Notes under the pieces: model-generated
Seen by the model: the letters and a program-made list of their open reading frames with translations, nothing else
What the model was told of the DNA's origin: nothing
The model's database searches: none
Program-made: the position numbers and the translations under genes
Assembly (NCBI RefSeq): GCF_011759375.1
Contig: NZ_JAARML010000003.1
Location: 62,001 to 126,000, forward strand
Direction: 5' to 3'
DNA from: Paraflavitalea devenefica
Lineage (GTDB): Bacteria > Bacteroidota > Bacteroidia > Chitinophagales > Chitinophagaceae
DNA length: 64,000 nucleotides
Shown: piece after piece, positions 8,269-15,447 of the stretch
Layout: each line of letters opens with the position of its first letter
How positions within the stretch are numbered: the first letter of the stretch is position 1

Positions 8269-9102
8269 ATGGTCAATATTCAACAATTGCACTTTGGCTA
8301 CCGGAAGAAAAAGGTCTTTACGGGACTGAGCCTGCAGCTACAACCCGGCCATATTTATGGGTTGCTGGGCAAGAACGGTACGGGAAAATCTACCCTGTTG
8401 CGTAATATAGCCGGCCTCCTGTTCCCCGACCAGGGTACCATCAACGTGATGGGCTTTACCCCCGGCAAGCGCCAGCCGGCCTTTTTGCAGGAAGTATTTA
8501 TGGTGCCGGAGGAATTTTATCTTCCCAATATACCCTTGCAGCAATTGGTCAACAGCCTGTCGCCTTTTTATCCCCGCTTTAACCAGCAGCAGTTTGATAA
8601 ATATGTACAGGAGTTTGAGGTGCCGGTAGATCACAAACTGGAGAGCATGAGTTACGGGCAAAAGAAAAAGGTGCTCATCAGTTTTGGCCTTGCCTGCAAT
8701 ACTTCCCTGTTGCTGATGGATGAACCTACCAATGGGTTGGACATTATGAGCAAAAGTCAGTTCCGCAAGGTGATGGCGGGCGCCGTGGATGAAAACAAAT
8801 GTGTGATCATCAGTACGCACCAGGTGAAAGACCTGGAAAACCTGATAGACCGTATTACCATTATTGATGAAGGCACTATCCTGTTTGACCAAACGATAGA
8901 AGACATTGCCCGCAAGCTGTCTTTCCGTATCTCATTCGACAGCGAAGAGATCAAACAGGCTTTGTATAATGAATCATCCCTGCGTGGCAGCGCGATCATT
9001 ACTAAAAATACCGATGGTGAAGAAAGCAAGATAGACCTGGAGCTGTTGTATAAAGCCATCGTCACTAACCGTCAACCCATTCAATCCGCTTTTAATTCTT
9101 AA
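8269..9102 (+). CDS. ABC transporter ATP-binding protein, YtrB-like
   Basis: 277 residues. Cytoplasmic ATPase of a two-component ABC-2 type exporter. Walker A LLGKNGTGKST is near residue 35, the signature reads SYGQKKK (a degenerate LSGGQ) near 127, and Walker B LLLMDEPTNGLD near 152, with the switch His in IISTHQV. The odd signature SYGQKKK is usual in YtrB/CcmA-like ATPases paired with GntR regulators. It is first in the run, 13 bases after the operator, and ends 3 bases before the permease start. Substrate unknown; relatives respond to cell-wall antibiotics or export peptides. Confidence 0.9.
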   Translation: MVNIQQLHFGYRKKKVFTGLSLQLQPGHIYGLLGKNGTGKSTLLRNIAGLLFPDQGTINVMGFTPGKRQPAFLQEVFMVPEEFYLPNIPLQQLVNSLSPFYPRFNQQQFDKYVQEFEVPVDHKLESMSYGQKKKVLISFGLACNTSLLLMDEPTNGLDIMSKSQFRKVMAGAVDENKCVIISTHQVKDLENLIDRITIIDEGTILFDQTIEDIARKLSFRISFDSEEIKQALYNESSLRGSAIITKNTDGEESKIDLELLYKAIVTNRQPIQSAFNS

Positions 9103-9105
9103 ACA

Positions 9106-9984
9106 ATGTACATGAACCAGGCTTTTGACTTTAACCGCTGGGGGCTGCTGGTGCGCAAGCATTGGGGCGATAACCGGAATAAATATACTTTGTCATTGAT
9201 AGCCGTAGCCTCCTTGCTGTTGCTTTGGTACGGCTTCCTGCTACTGGTGGATGGCCGTGGGCCTATGGAACGCGAAGGACAGATCGTCACTTATTATGTA
9301 GGCCTTTTCCTTACCGGATCTTTATATGCCAGCTTGCTGTTCGGCGATCTTGCCAATAAACCCAAAGCCATTAACTTTCTTTCGGTGCCTGCTTCACACC
9401 TGGAAAAGGTGCTTTGTATGGCGCTGTATTGCGTATTGATCTATTTTGTTTGCTACACGGTTATTTTCTATGCCGTTGATTTTATCATGTTGAAAGTGTA
9501 TAACGCCGTTCAACTGGCCAAATGGGAGAAGGCGCCTTTTCTTCATGCGCCAGGCAGCGTGTTTAAGCCGGAAACAATAGCCAATGTGTTTTATATGTTT
9601 GATGAACATCCTCATCCTGGCAGTAATCCGTTAAATATGCTTTCATTTATATTGTTGCTCTTCTTTGGGGTACAGGGGGCTTATGCATTAGGGTCCATTT
9701 ATTTTCCCGCTTATAGTTTTATTAAAACAACCATTACCCTGCTGCTGCTGATCCTGTTCTTTATTTTCCTGTGTGCCAAGGTGCTGTCTCCGATCTTGCC
9801 AGAGGGAGGTTTTAGTGGCTCCCTGACAGAGTTCAACCTCCTGGGACCGCGTCAGGAATGGGGCTGGCGGGTGATCCAATTGCCTTCCTGGACAGACGAT
9901 GTGTTTTTCGGTTTTTTCAAATTCGTGTTAGCGCCCGTGTTCTGGTTGGCTACTTATTTCAGGCTGAAGGAAAAAGAGGTATAA
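9106..9984 (+). CDS. ABC-2 type permease partner
   Basis: 292 residues with about six membrane helices: 25-47 (YTLSLIAVASLLLLWYGFLL), 62-80, 105-130 (LIYFVCYTVIFYAVDFIM), 180-200, 205-235 and the last before the C-terminus. There is no recognisable sequence motif beyond this topology; the call rests on the helices and on its place between an ABC ATPase (3-base gap) and a GntR regulator (19-base gap). An ATG six bases in (9112) is an equally possible start. It presumably forms the membrane channel for the 8269 ATPase. Confidence 0.75.
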   Translation: MYMNQAFDFNRWGLLVRKHWGDNRNKYTLSLIAVASLLLLWYGFLLLVDGRGPMEREGQIVTYYVGLFLTGSLYASLLFGDLANKPKAINFLSVPASHLEKVLCMALYCVLIYFVCYTVIFYAVDFIMLKVYNAVQLAKWEKAPFLHAPGSVFKPETIANVFYMFDEHPHPGSNPLNMLSFILLLFFGVQGAYALGSIYFPAYSFIKTTITLLLLILFFIFLCAKVLSPILPEGGFSGSLTEFNLLGPRQEWGWRVIQLPSWTDDVFFGFFKFVLAPVFWLATYFRLKEKEV

Positions 9985-10003
9985 AGATCGTAAACTTATT
10001 ATT

Positions 10004-10384
10004 ATGCAATTCAGAGAATCGCAAGCTATATACTTACAGATCGCAGATTATGTCTGCGAAAAGATATTGCTGCAGGAATGGAAGCCGGAGGAAAGGGTGC
10101 CTTCTGTACGGGAACTGGCAGTACAACTGGAAGTAAATCCCAATACCGTGATGCGCACGTTTGAATTCCTGCAACAACAGGAGATCATTTATAACCAGCG
10201 GGGCATTGGTTACTTTGTATCACCCGGCGCCTTGCAGCAGGCAGTGAAATACCGTAAGGTGGAGTTTACGGAAAAAGACCTGCCACAGGTATTCCGCAAT
10301 ATGTACCTCCTGGGCATGTCGCCGGATGACCTGAAGCCCTGGTATGAAAAATATAAACAACAACATTTCGCTAACCCTGCATAA
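10004..10384 (+). CDS. GntR family transcriptional regulator, YtrA subfamily
   Basis: 126 residues: an N-terminal GntR winged helix (SQAIYLQIADYVCEKILLQE; ERVPSVRELAVQLEVNPNT; IIYNQRGIGYFV) and a short C-terminal dimerisation segment of about 45 residues, which defines the YtrA subfamily rather than FadR or HutC types. Such proteins repress their own ABC-transporter operons. The palindrome at 8234-8255 overlapping the promoter is the expected target, so autoregulation of the whole run is likely. The inducing ligand is not predictable. Confidence 0.93.
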   Translation: MQFRESQAIYLQIADYVCEKILLQEWKPEERVPSVRELAVQLEVNPNTVMRTFEFLQQQEIIYNQRGIGYFVSPGALQQAVKYRKVEFTEKDLPQVFRNMYLLGMSPDDLKPWYEKYKQQHFANPA

Positions 10385-10393
10385 CTCAGTAAC

Positions 10394-11125
10394 ATGAGAA
10401 CGAGTAATAAAATTTTATTAAGCCTGCTCCTTACCACGATCCTTCTTTTTGCCAGTCTTTTCCTCGCGGTCCGTGTAAAATTTGCCAATGGGAATATGGT
10501 GGAAAGAAAAGACGTTGTCAATCCCTGGAGTGATGAATACAAGATAAAGGAGGAAATAAAAAGTGTTTCTATATCAGGACAGATGGATATGGTCATCATT
10601 CCTTCCGATTCAGTCAAGATTGTAATTGGGAAAATGGGCGATAGCCTGGTCAGGTACCGGATAAAGGATGGCGTATTAGTGATTGATATGGATACAGCAA
10701 AGATACATCCTAACCAAAATGGGGAAACGGTGGTGGTCTTCAATCATATTGAGCTTTTCCTACCCAATGTGGATAGCATTCATGTGGCCAATAGCAGGTT
10801 ACAATTTAGGAGGGTAATGACATCTGCTCCGATAAAACCTGTTTATAATTTTGAGCTGAAAAATACGACATTGACTGTGGAGCAAGATTATCGTAATACA
10901 AGTCCCACCTTCTATGATTCAATCCGTATAAATGCCGGGCCATCCTCTGAAGTATTTTTTAACGGGCATACGAACATAGGCAGTGCTTCTATAAAACTGA
11001 AAGGTGCAAAATTTGACGACATGGATGCCCGCTTTGATAAACTGAGCATACAGGCAGACAGTCTTTCTTCTATTAAATTAAAAGGATATAACCTTCGTAA
11101 AGCAACGATCACTTCAACAGACTAA
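10394..11125 (+). CDS. Membrane-anchored GIN/DUF2807-like beta-helix protein
   Basis: 243 residues. One N-terminal membrane segment (about 7-27, ILLSLLLTTILLFASLFLAV) is followed by an all-beta extracytoplasmic domain with repeating short strands (VSISGQMDMVIIPSDSVKIV; FLPNVDSIHVANSRLQFRRV; SIKLKGAKFDDMDARFDKLS). The alternation resembles the head domain of DUF2807 (GIN) proteins such as the one at 45031, but lacks its GNGN turns. It starts 10 bases after the GntR stop and ends 2 bases before the next ABC ATPase, so it is translationally embedded in the run. Function unknown; its location suggests a sensor or a protection protein for the exporter. Confidence 0.6.
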   Translation: MRTSNKILLSLLLTTILLFASLFLAVRVKFANGNMVERKDVVNPWSDEYKIKEEIKSVSISGQMDMVIIPSDSVKIVIGKMGDSLVRYRIKDGVLVIDMDTAKIHPNQNGETVVVFNHIELFLPNVDSIHVANSRLQFRRVMTSAPIKPVYNFELKNTTLTVEQDYRNTSPTFYDSIRINAGPSSEVFFNGHTNIGSASIKLKGAKFDDMDARFDKLSIQADSLSSIKLKGYNLRKATITSTD

Positions 11126-11126
11126 C

Positions 11127-12038
11127 ATGAGCAACCATATTATTGAGACCAAGCGACTGGACTTTTTGTTCCGGTCCGGACAACCCATCCTTCAACAATT
11201 GAGCCTGCAGGTGCCTGCCGGCAGTATCTACGGCTTTCTTGGCCCAAACGGCGCGGGTAAAACAACCACGCTGCGCCTGATACTGAGCCTGCTGAAGAAG
11301 CAGGAGGGAACGATCACCTTGTTTGGCAAAGAGCTGACGGCCCACCGGCTGGAGATCCTGCGCCGGCTGGGATCATTGATCGAGCAGCCTTCGCTGTACC
11401 TGCACCTCACGGGCAGGGAGAACCTGGAAATATTCCGTCTTACTTATCAGTGCCCTAAAAAGAGGATCAATGAGGTGCTGGAGATTGTACGGCTCAAAGA
11501 CGCGGCCGGCAAAAAAGTGAAAACCTATTCACTGGGTATGAAACAAAGGCTGTCTATTGCCATGGCCCTATTGCATGATCCGGAATTATTGATCCTGGAT
11601 GAGCCTACCAATGGCCTCGATCCCAGTGGTATCATCGAAACCCGGGAACTGCTCAAAACACTGAACCGGGAACATGGGAAAACAGTCCTGGTATCGAGCC
11701 ATATGCTGGCAGAAGTGGAAAAGATGGCTACCCATGTAGGCATTATCAATAAAGGAAAGTTATTGTTCCAGGGATCGTTGCCCGAATTGCAGCAATTGAA
11801 ATCGAAGCAAACGGCCTTAGAAATTGAAGTGAGTGATGTGGCCAAAGCACAACGGGTACTGAACGGGCATTTCCCGGTGAAGGAAGTGAATGGCGCCAAA
11901 CTGCTGGTGCATTTCGAAGGCAAAGAAAGGGCCGCCCTGCTCAACAGAACACTGGTACAACAGGAGGTGGAAGTGTACCAACTGGCGCATACGCAAAATG
12001 ACCTGGAAAACTTATTCATTCAAATCACATCCGAATAA
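11127..12038 (+). CDS. ABC exporter ATP-binding protein, BcrA/lantibiotic-immunity type
   Basis: 303 residues. Walker A FLGPNGAGKTT near 37-47, signature YSLGMKQRLSI near 132-142, Walker B LLILDEPTNGLDPSGI near 152-167, and the switch His in VSSHML. The C-terminal 85 residues form the extra domain seen in BcrA/NatA-type ATPases. Homologues export bacitracin-like peptides or give lantibiotic immunity. It overlaps nothing but is 2 bases from the preceding gene and 2 bases from its permease, so it is part of the same operon as the first exporter. Two different ABC exporters under one GntR operator is the notable point. Confidence 0.92.
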   Translation: MSNHIIETKRLDFLFRSGQPILQQLSLQVPAGSIYGFLGPNGAGKTTTLRLILSLLKKQEGTITLFGKELTAHRLEILRRLGSLIEQPSLYLHLTGRENLEIFRLTYQCPKKRINEVLEIVRLKDAAGKKVKTYSLGMKQRLSIAMALLHDPELLILDEPTNGLDPSGIIETRELLKTLNREHGKTVLVSSHMLAEVEKMATHVGIINKGKLLFQGSLPELQQLKSKQTALEIEVSDVAKAQRVLNGHFPVKEVNGAKLLVHFEGKERAALLNRTLVQQEVEVYQLAHTQNDLENLFIQITSE

Positions 12039-12040
12039 TC

Positions 12041-12805
12041 ATGGCCACTTTTATTATTAATACCAAAGCCGAGTTGTGGAAATGCCGCAAAACGGCTGCT
12101 TACTGGATCACGATACTGGCAGGGATATTTATTCCATTTACTTTTTGGTTGATGTTGGTTTTTAAGTCCGATCATTTTGGCAATATATTGAAAAATGATC
12201 CCTGGCATTATCTGTTAAGAAATTGCTGGCAACCGATGGCGGCCTTTCTGATGCCTTGCTATGTAATATTGGTTACGAGCCTGGTAGTGCAGGTGGAGTA
12301 CCGGAATAATACGTGGAAGCAGGTGTATGCCTCGCCCCGTAGCTATGCAGATATTTTCTTTTCCAAATTCCTGGTCGTGCAAGGGTTGATATTGACGGCT
12401 ATCGTATTATTTAATCTGGCGATACTGGTTGCCGGTTATAGTGTCAATACAGTACTGGGTGTTTATACATTTTTCTCCCATCCTGTACCCTGGACAGATA
12501 TGTTGACCGTAAGCAGTAAGATGTATGTAGCTATCCTGGCGATGACTTCCATTCAATACTGGATCAGTCTGCGTTTCAAAAACTTTATTGCACCGATTGG
12601 GATCGGACTGGGATTGCTGATCACCGGGCTGATGATCATACAATGGGATAAGATCATTTATTATCCTTATGCTTATACAGCACTTACTTATTTCAAGGAC
12701 CTGAATAAAGGCCGTCTCGTTCACCTGAACTATTCCTGGATATGGTTTGTAGGGATCATACTGCTGGCTTTCTGGGATACCGTGAAGCGTAAAGAAAGAG
12801 GGTAA
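12041..12805 (+). CDS. ABC-2 type permease, lantibiotic-exporter type
   Basis: 254 residues with about six membrane helices; the N-terminal pattern (FIINTKAELWKCRKTAAYWI then TILAGIFIPFTFWLMLVF) is that of the ABC-2 permeases paired with BcrA-like ATPases (MutE/EpiE, bacitracin permease). Helices follow near 55-80, 110-135, 165-185 and 188-205, and the last near 225-245. It starts 2 bases after the ATPase at 11127 and is its obvious partner. Substrate unknown. Confidence 0.82.
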   Translation: MATFIINTKAELWKCRKTAAYWITILAGIFIPFTFWLMLVFKSDHFGNILKNDPWHYLLRNCWQPMAAFLMPCYVILVTSLVVQVEYRNNTWKQVYASPRSYADIFFSKFLVVQGLILTAIVLFNLAILVAGYSVNTVLGVYTFFSHPVPWTDMLTVSSKMYVAILAMTSIQYWISLRFKNFIAPIGIGLGLLITGLMIIQWDKIIYYPYAYTALTYFKDLNKGRLVHLNYSWIWFVGIILLAFWDTVKRKERG

Positions 12806-12834
12806 CCATTTTATTAGACAGCAAACTGTTTATT

Positions 12835-13047
12835 ATGAGATTCCTGGTACCGATCGTTATGCTGCTGGTGACATCCATTTTGATGTCGCGCGAACCACAG
12901 GCTCCCACTGCGGAAGGGGAAACGGTATGGCCGGCGTATACTGTTGAAACAGCGGAGACGGCCGAAGCCGCAGAAGCCAATGCGGAGTATGATGAGATCA
13001 TTGAAGCATCCGGCATGCTGAACAGGCTGGAGTTGCTTGATTTTTAA
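12835..13047 (+). CDS. Small acidic exported peptide (70 aa), unknown
   Basis: 70 residues. A hydrophobic N-terminus (MRFLVPIVMLLVTSILM) could be a signal peptide or anchor. The rest is strongly acidic and alanine-rich (ETAETAEAAEANAEYDEI), with about 15 acidic and only three basic residues overall. It is in the same orientation as the two exporters, 29 bases after the permease and 23 before the TlpA-like gene. No family recognised. That it is a real gene is supported by its placement and clean signal-like start, not by any known homologue. It could be a lipid-free periplasmic peptide, a sensor or an exporter cargo; nothing in the sequence decides. Confidence 0.55.
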   Translation: MRFLVPIVMLLVTSILMSREPQAPTAEGETVWPAYTVETAETAEAAEANAEYDEIIEASGMLNRLELLDF

Positions 13048-13070
13048 TAGTACACTTAAAACCTGTTGTT

Positions 13071-14216
13071 ATGAAAATAAAACAATTGCTTGTTGTCATG
13101 CTATTGCCGGCTATGCTGGCGGCGCAGGAGAGTCCTTACTCCGTTAAAGGAAAAATAGTTGGCCTGGATACCCCGGCCATTGCTTACCTCGCTTATAAAA
13201 AAGAGGGAAGGAATATAGCTGATTCGGTCTTTATACGTCATGGAGCCTTTGAGTTTAAAGGCACTACTGATCAGCCATTCCTTGCCTGGCTGGTGATTGA
13301 CCGGAATCGTATTGGTTTGTTTAATATGGACCGCCGGACGATGAATGAGACGGTACGATTGTATGTGGATGGGACTATTGTACTTACCGGTAAGGATTCT
13401 GTGCATAAAGCTGCTATCAGCGGCTCTAAGATCAACCAGGAGTATCAACAGTTACTGGCGCTGATGGACCCTGTGGATCATGCGCATGAGGAATTTTCCA
13501 ATAATATCAGGAAGGTATCCCGGGAGCAGGCTGAAATGCCCGGCTTTAAAGACAGTATTGAGCGGTTACAGACCAGTTTTCGCCAGCAACGCAGGCAGAT
13601 CGCCGAATCCTTTGTGCGTAAAAATCCGGGCAGCTATGCAAGCCTGGCCGCCTTAAAAGATTATGTAGCCGGCGCTTATCCCGATCCTGATGAACTGGCA
13701 CCACTATTTGAATTATTATCCCCCACTTTGCGGGAAACACCTGCCGGTATTGCTTTTCAGAAAATGTTGAATGCTGTCCGCCTGGTGAAAGTAGGTAATA
13801 TGGCGCCGGAATTTGTTGAAAAGGATGTAACCGGACAGCCGGTAACGTTGTCTCAGTACCGGGGAAAGTATGTCCTGTTGGATTTCTGGGCTTCCTGGTG
13901 TGGGCCCTGCCGGCAGGATAACCCCAACCTGGTAAAGCTGTATAACCAGTTTAAGGATAAGAACTTTATCATACTCGGTGTTTCGCTGGACAGGCCGGAT
14001 GAAAAAGATGCCTGGCTGAAAGCCATTAAGGATGATCAGTTGACCTGGCCGCAGGTGAGTGACCTGAAAGGCTGGGAGAGCAAGGTGTCCAAACTGTATG
14101 GCGTGAGATCAATTCCCCGGAATTTTCTCATTGATCCCACGGGTAAGATCGTGGCCATGGGTTTACATGGGGGACAATTGCACCGATTTGTAGAGCAATT
14201 ATTTGCCACCCCGTAG
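13071..14216 (+). CDS. DUF4369-TlpA family thiol-disulfide protein
   Basis: 381 residues with a signal peptide (MKIKQLLVVMLLPAMLAAQ). Residues about 22-115 are a DUF4369 beta-sandwich (YSVKGKIVGLDTPAIAYLAY; GAFEFKGTTDQPFLAWLVID), followed by a helical linker. The C-terminal 140 residues are a TlpA/AhpC-TSA thioredoxin fold with WASWCGPCRQDNPNL; the redox pair CGPC is at 277-280, and GVRSIPRNFLIDPTG carries the cis-Pro. Periplasmic disulfide reductase or isomerase role is expected from the family. It is the last gene of the rightward run. The half-operator TAGTACAC at 13048-13055 sits just before its start. Confidence 0.92.
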   Translation: MKIKQLLVVMLLPAMLAAQESPYSVKGKIVGLDTPAIAYLAYKKEGRNIADSVFIRHGAFEFKGTTDQPFLAWLVIDRNRIGLFNMDRRTMNETVRLYVDGTIVLTGKDSVHKAAISGSKINQEYQQLLALMDPVDHAHEEFSNNIRKVSREQAEMPGFKDSIERLQTSFRQQRRQIAESFVRKNPGSYASLAALKDYVAGAYPDPDELAPLFELLSPTLRETPAGIAFQKMLNAVRLVKVGNMAPEFVEKDVTGQPVTLSQYRGKYVLLDFWASWCGPCRQDNPNLVKLYNQFKDKNFIILGVSLDRPDEKDAWLKAIKDDQLTWPQVSDLKGWESKVSKLYGVRSIPRNFLIDPTGKIVAMGLHGGQLHRFVEQLFATP

Positions 14217-14416
14217 ATATACTTCGTATGTTGAACAGGGTGGGGGGACTTTATTTTTGACCCGTTAGAAAGCCTGTTTGTCATCCATTTGGCGGGGTTG
14301 GTGGAAATGATACCCGATTTTATTAAAATAAATGTAACCTGCAGGTAAATCGGATTCCCGATGAGCTATGCAGGACCAGATAAACAAATAAACTATAACC
14401 AAAAAAAAGTATAGCC

Positions 14417-14845
14417 ATGAAAAAAATGCTGCTTTCATTTGCCGTTCTCCTGCTGGCTGCCACGGCCGGTATTGCCCAATGCGATAAGAATGTTGTATAC
14501 CACTCCGACCAACAGGAAAGGATCAGTGAGGATGGTTCTGTGATGGATACCAAGACAGACGTGCTGAGCCTTGAATTTACCAAAGAAAGAATTACCGTGA
14601 ACCATGCAGAGAAAGCAGGGGTTTTGACCGCCACCATTAGAGAGACCACCTGTCAGTGGAAAGATATTTACAAAGAAGGTAAAGCGATTTACAAAGTGGA
14701 GTTTCAAAAGCCTGAGACCAGTGAAACTACTGAAGGGACTATGACGGTGGAAGCCAAAGAGGGGAAACTGCATATCCTGATAGAAATGGTGCGCCTTGAT
14801 GGGAAGAAGATAAGGCTATTGGTGAATAGATACGAAGAGAAGTAA
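14417..14845 (+). CDS. Secreted hypothetical protein (142 aa)
   Basis: 142 residues with a clear signal peptide (MKKMLLSFAVLLLAATAGIAQ). The mature part is a beta-rich, lipocalin-like run of charged strands (VLSLEFTKERITVNHAEKAG; GTMTVEAKEGKLHILIEMVR) with two cysteines (in AQCDKN and TTCQWK) that could pair in the periplasm. No family is recognised with certainty. It sits 200 bases after the TlpA-like gene and 41 before another small gene on the same strand; the two may be cotranscribed. Confidence 0.7.
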   Translation: MKKMLLSFAVLLLAATAGIAQCDKNVVYHSDQQERISEDGSVMDTKTDVLSLEFTKERITVNHAEKAGVLTATIRETTCQWKDIYKEGKAIYKVEFQKPETSETTEGTMTVEAKEGKLHILIEMVRLDGKKIRLLVNRYEEK

Positions 14846-14886
14846 AATAACTAATAACCTAAGGTATCACCATCAAATCAGTCAAC

Positions 14887-15321
14887 ATGAAGAAAGAGAT
14901 TGTCAATTATATCGGTTGCCTGTTGTTCGGTAACCCCGAAACGAACAATATTGACGGGCAATTGCACCTGCACAGTGAAAGACAGTTCCGGGTAGGGGCC
15001 GATGGCCGGCTGGAAAACACCGCTTCTGTGCTGACCGATATCCTGGTGGGTAAGGAAGCTATTTACCTGCATTATTTATTGCCGGATGGTCAGGAGGTGC
15101 GTTTTGCCAATGCGGTGAAGCAGGTGGATTACACGATGAACAGTGATTATACCATTCGTAGTATTGTATATGAAACAGAGCCGGAGAAATGGGAGCAGGC
15201 TGGTGGGGAAAGGCCCCGGTTATTGTTTACCCTGCAGTGCGAAGAAGATGGGGTGAAGTTCTATGAAGATAATGATAGTGCAGCCGGGAAGCGTAGCAAG
15301 GTACTGTTTGAGATCTGCTGA
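14887..15321 (+). CDS. Hypothetical cytoplasmic protein (144 aa)
   Basis: 144 residues without signal peptide or membrane segment. It is acidic and beta-rich (IDGQLHLHSERQFRVGADGR; EAIYLHYLLPDGQEVRFANA). It contains three cysteines with no CxxC pairing. No family recognised. It follows the secreted 142-residue protein by 41 bases and is closed by a terminator hairpin at 15370. Confidence 0.65.
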   Translation: MKKEIVNYIGCLLFGNPETNNIDGQLHLHSERQFRVGADGRLENTASVLTDILVGKEAIYLHYLLPDGQEVRFANAVKQVDYTMNSDYTIRSIVYETEPEKWEQAGGERPRLLFTLQCEEDGVKFYEDNDSAAGKRSKVLFEIC

Positions 15322-15369
15322 TTTTACAAAACACTTTTTTTCTATACGCAAGTTAGCCTTAGTTAACAC

Positions 15370-15391
15370 GGGGCAGGTTTTCACCTGCCCC
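15370..15391 (+). terminator. Hairpin terminator after the 144-aa gene
   Basis: GGGGCAGGT and ACCTGCCCC form a perfect 9-bp stem with loop TTTC, 48 bases after the stop. The following CTCATG lacks a T-run, so termination strength is uncertain. Confidence 0.6.
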
Positions 15392-15402
15392 TCATGTATA
15401 AA

Positions 15403-15445
15403 GCAATAAGGTGAGCCGCCTTTTGAAGGCGACCCACCTTATTGC
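15403..15445 (-). repeat. Palindrome with AAGGTGAGCCGCC core at a 3' end
   Basis: GCAATAAGGTGAGCCGCC (15403-15420) pairs with GGCGACCCACCTTATTGC (15428-15445) with two mismatches around TTTTGAA. It ends 3 bases before the stop of the minus-strand hydrolase gene and probably terminates it. The same core occurs at 17305-17358. Confidence 0.75.
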
Positions 15446-15447
15446 CT

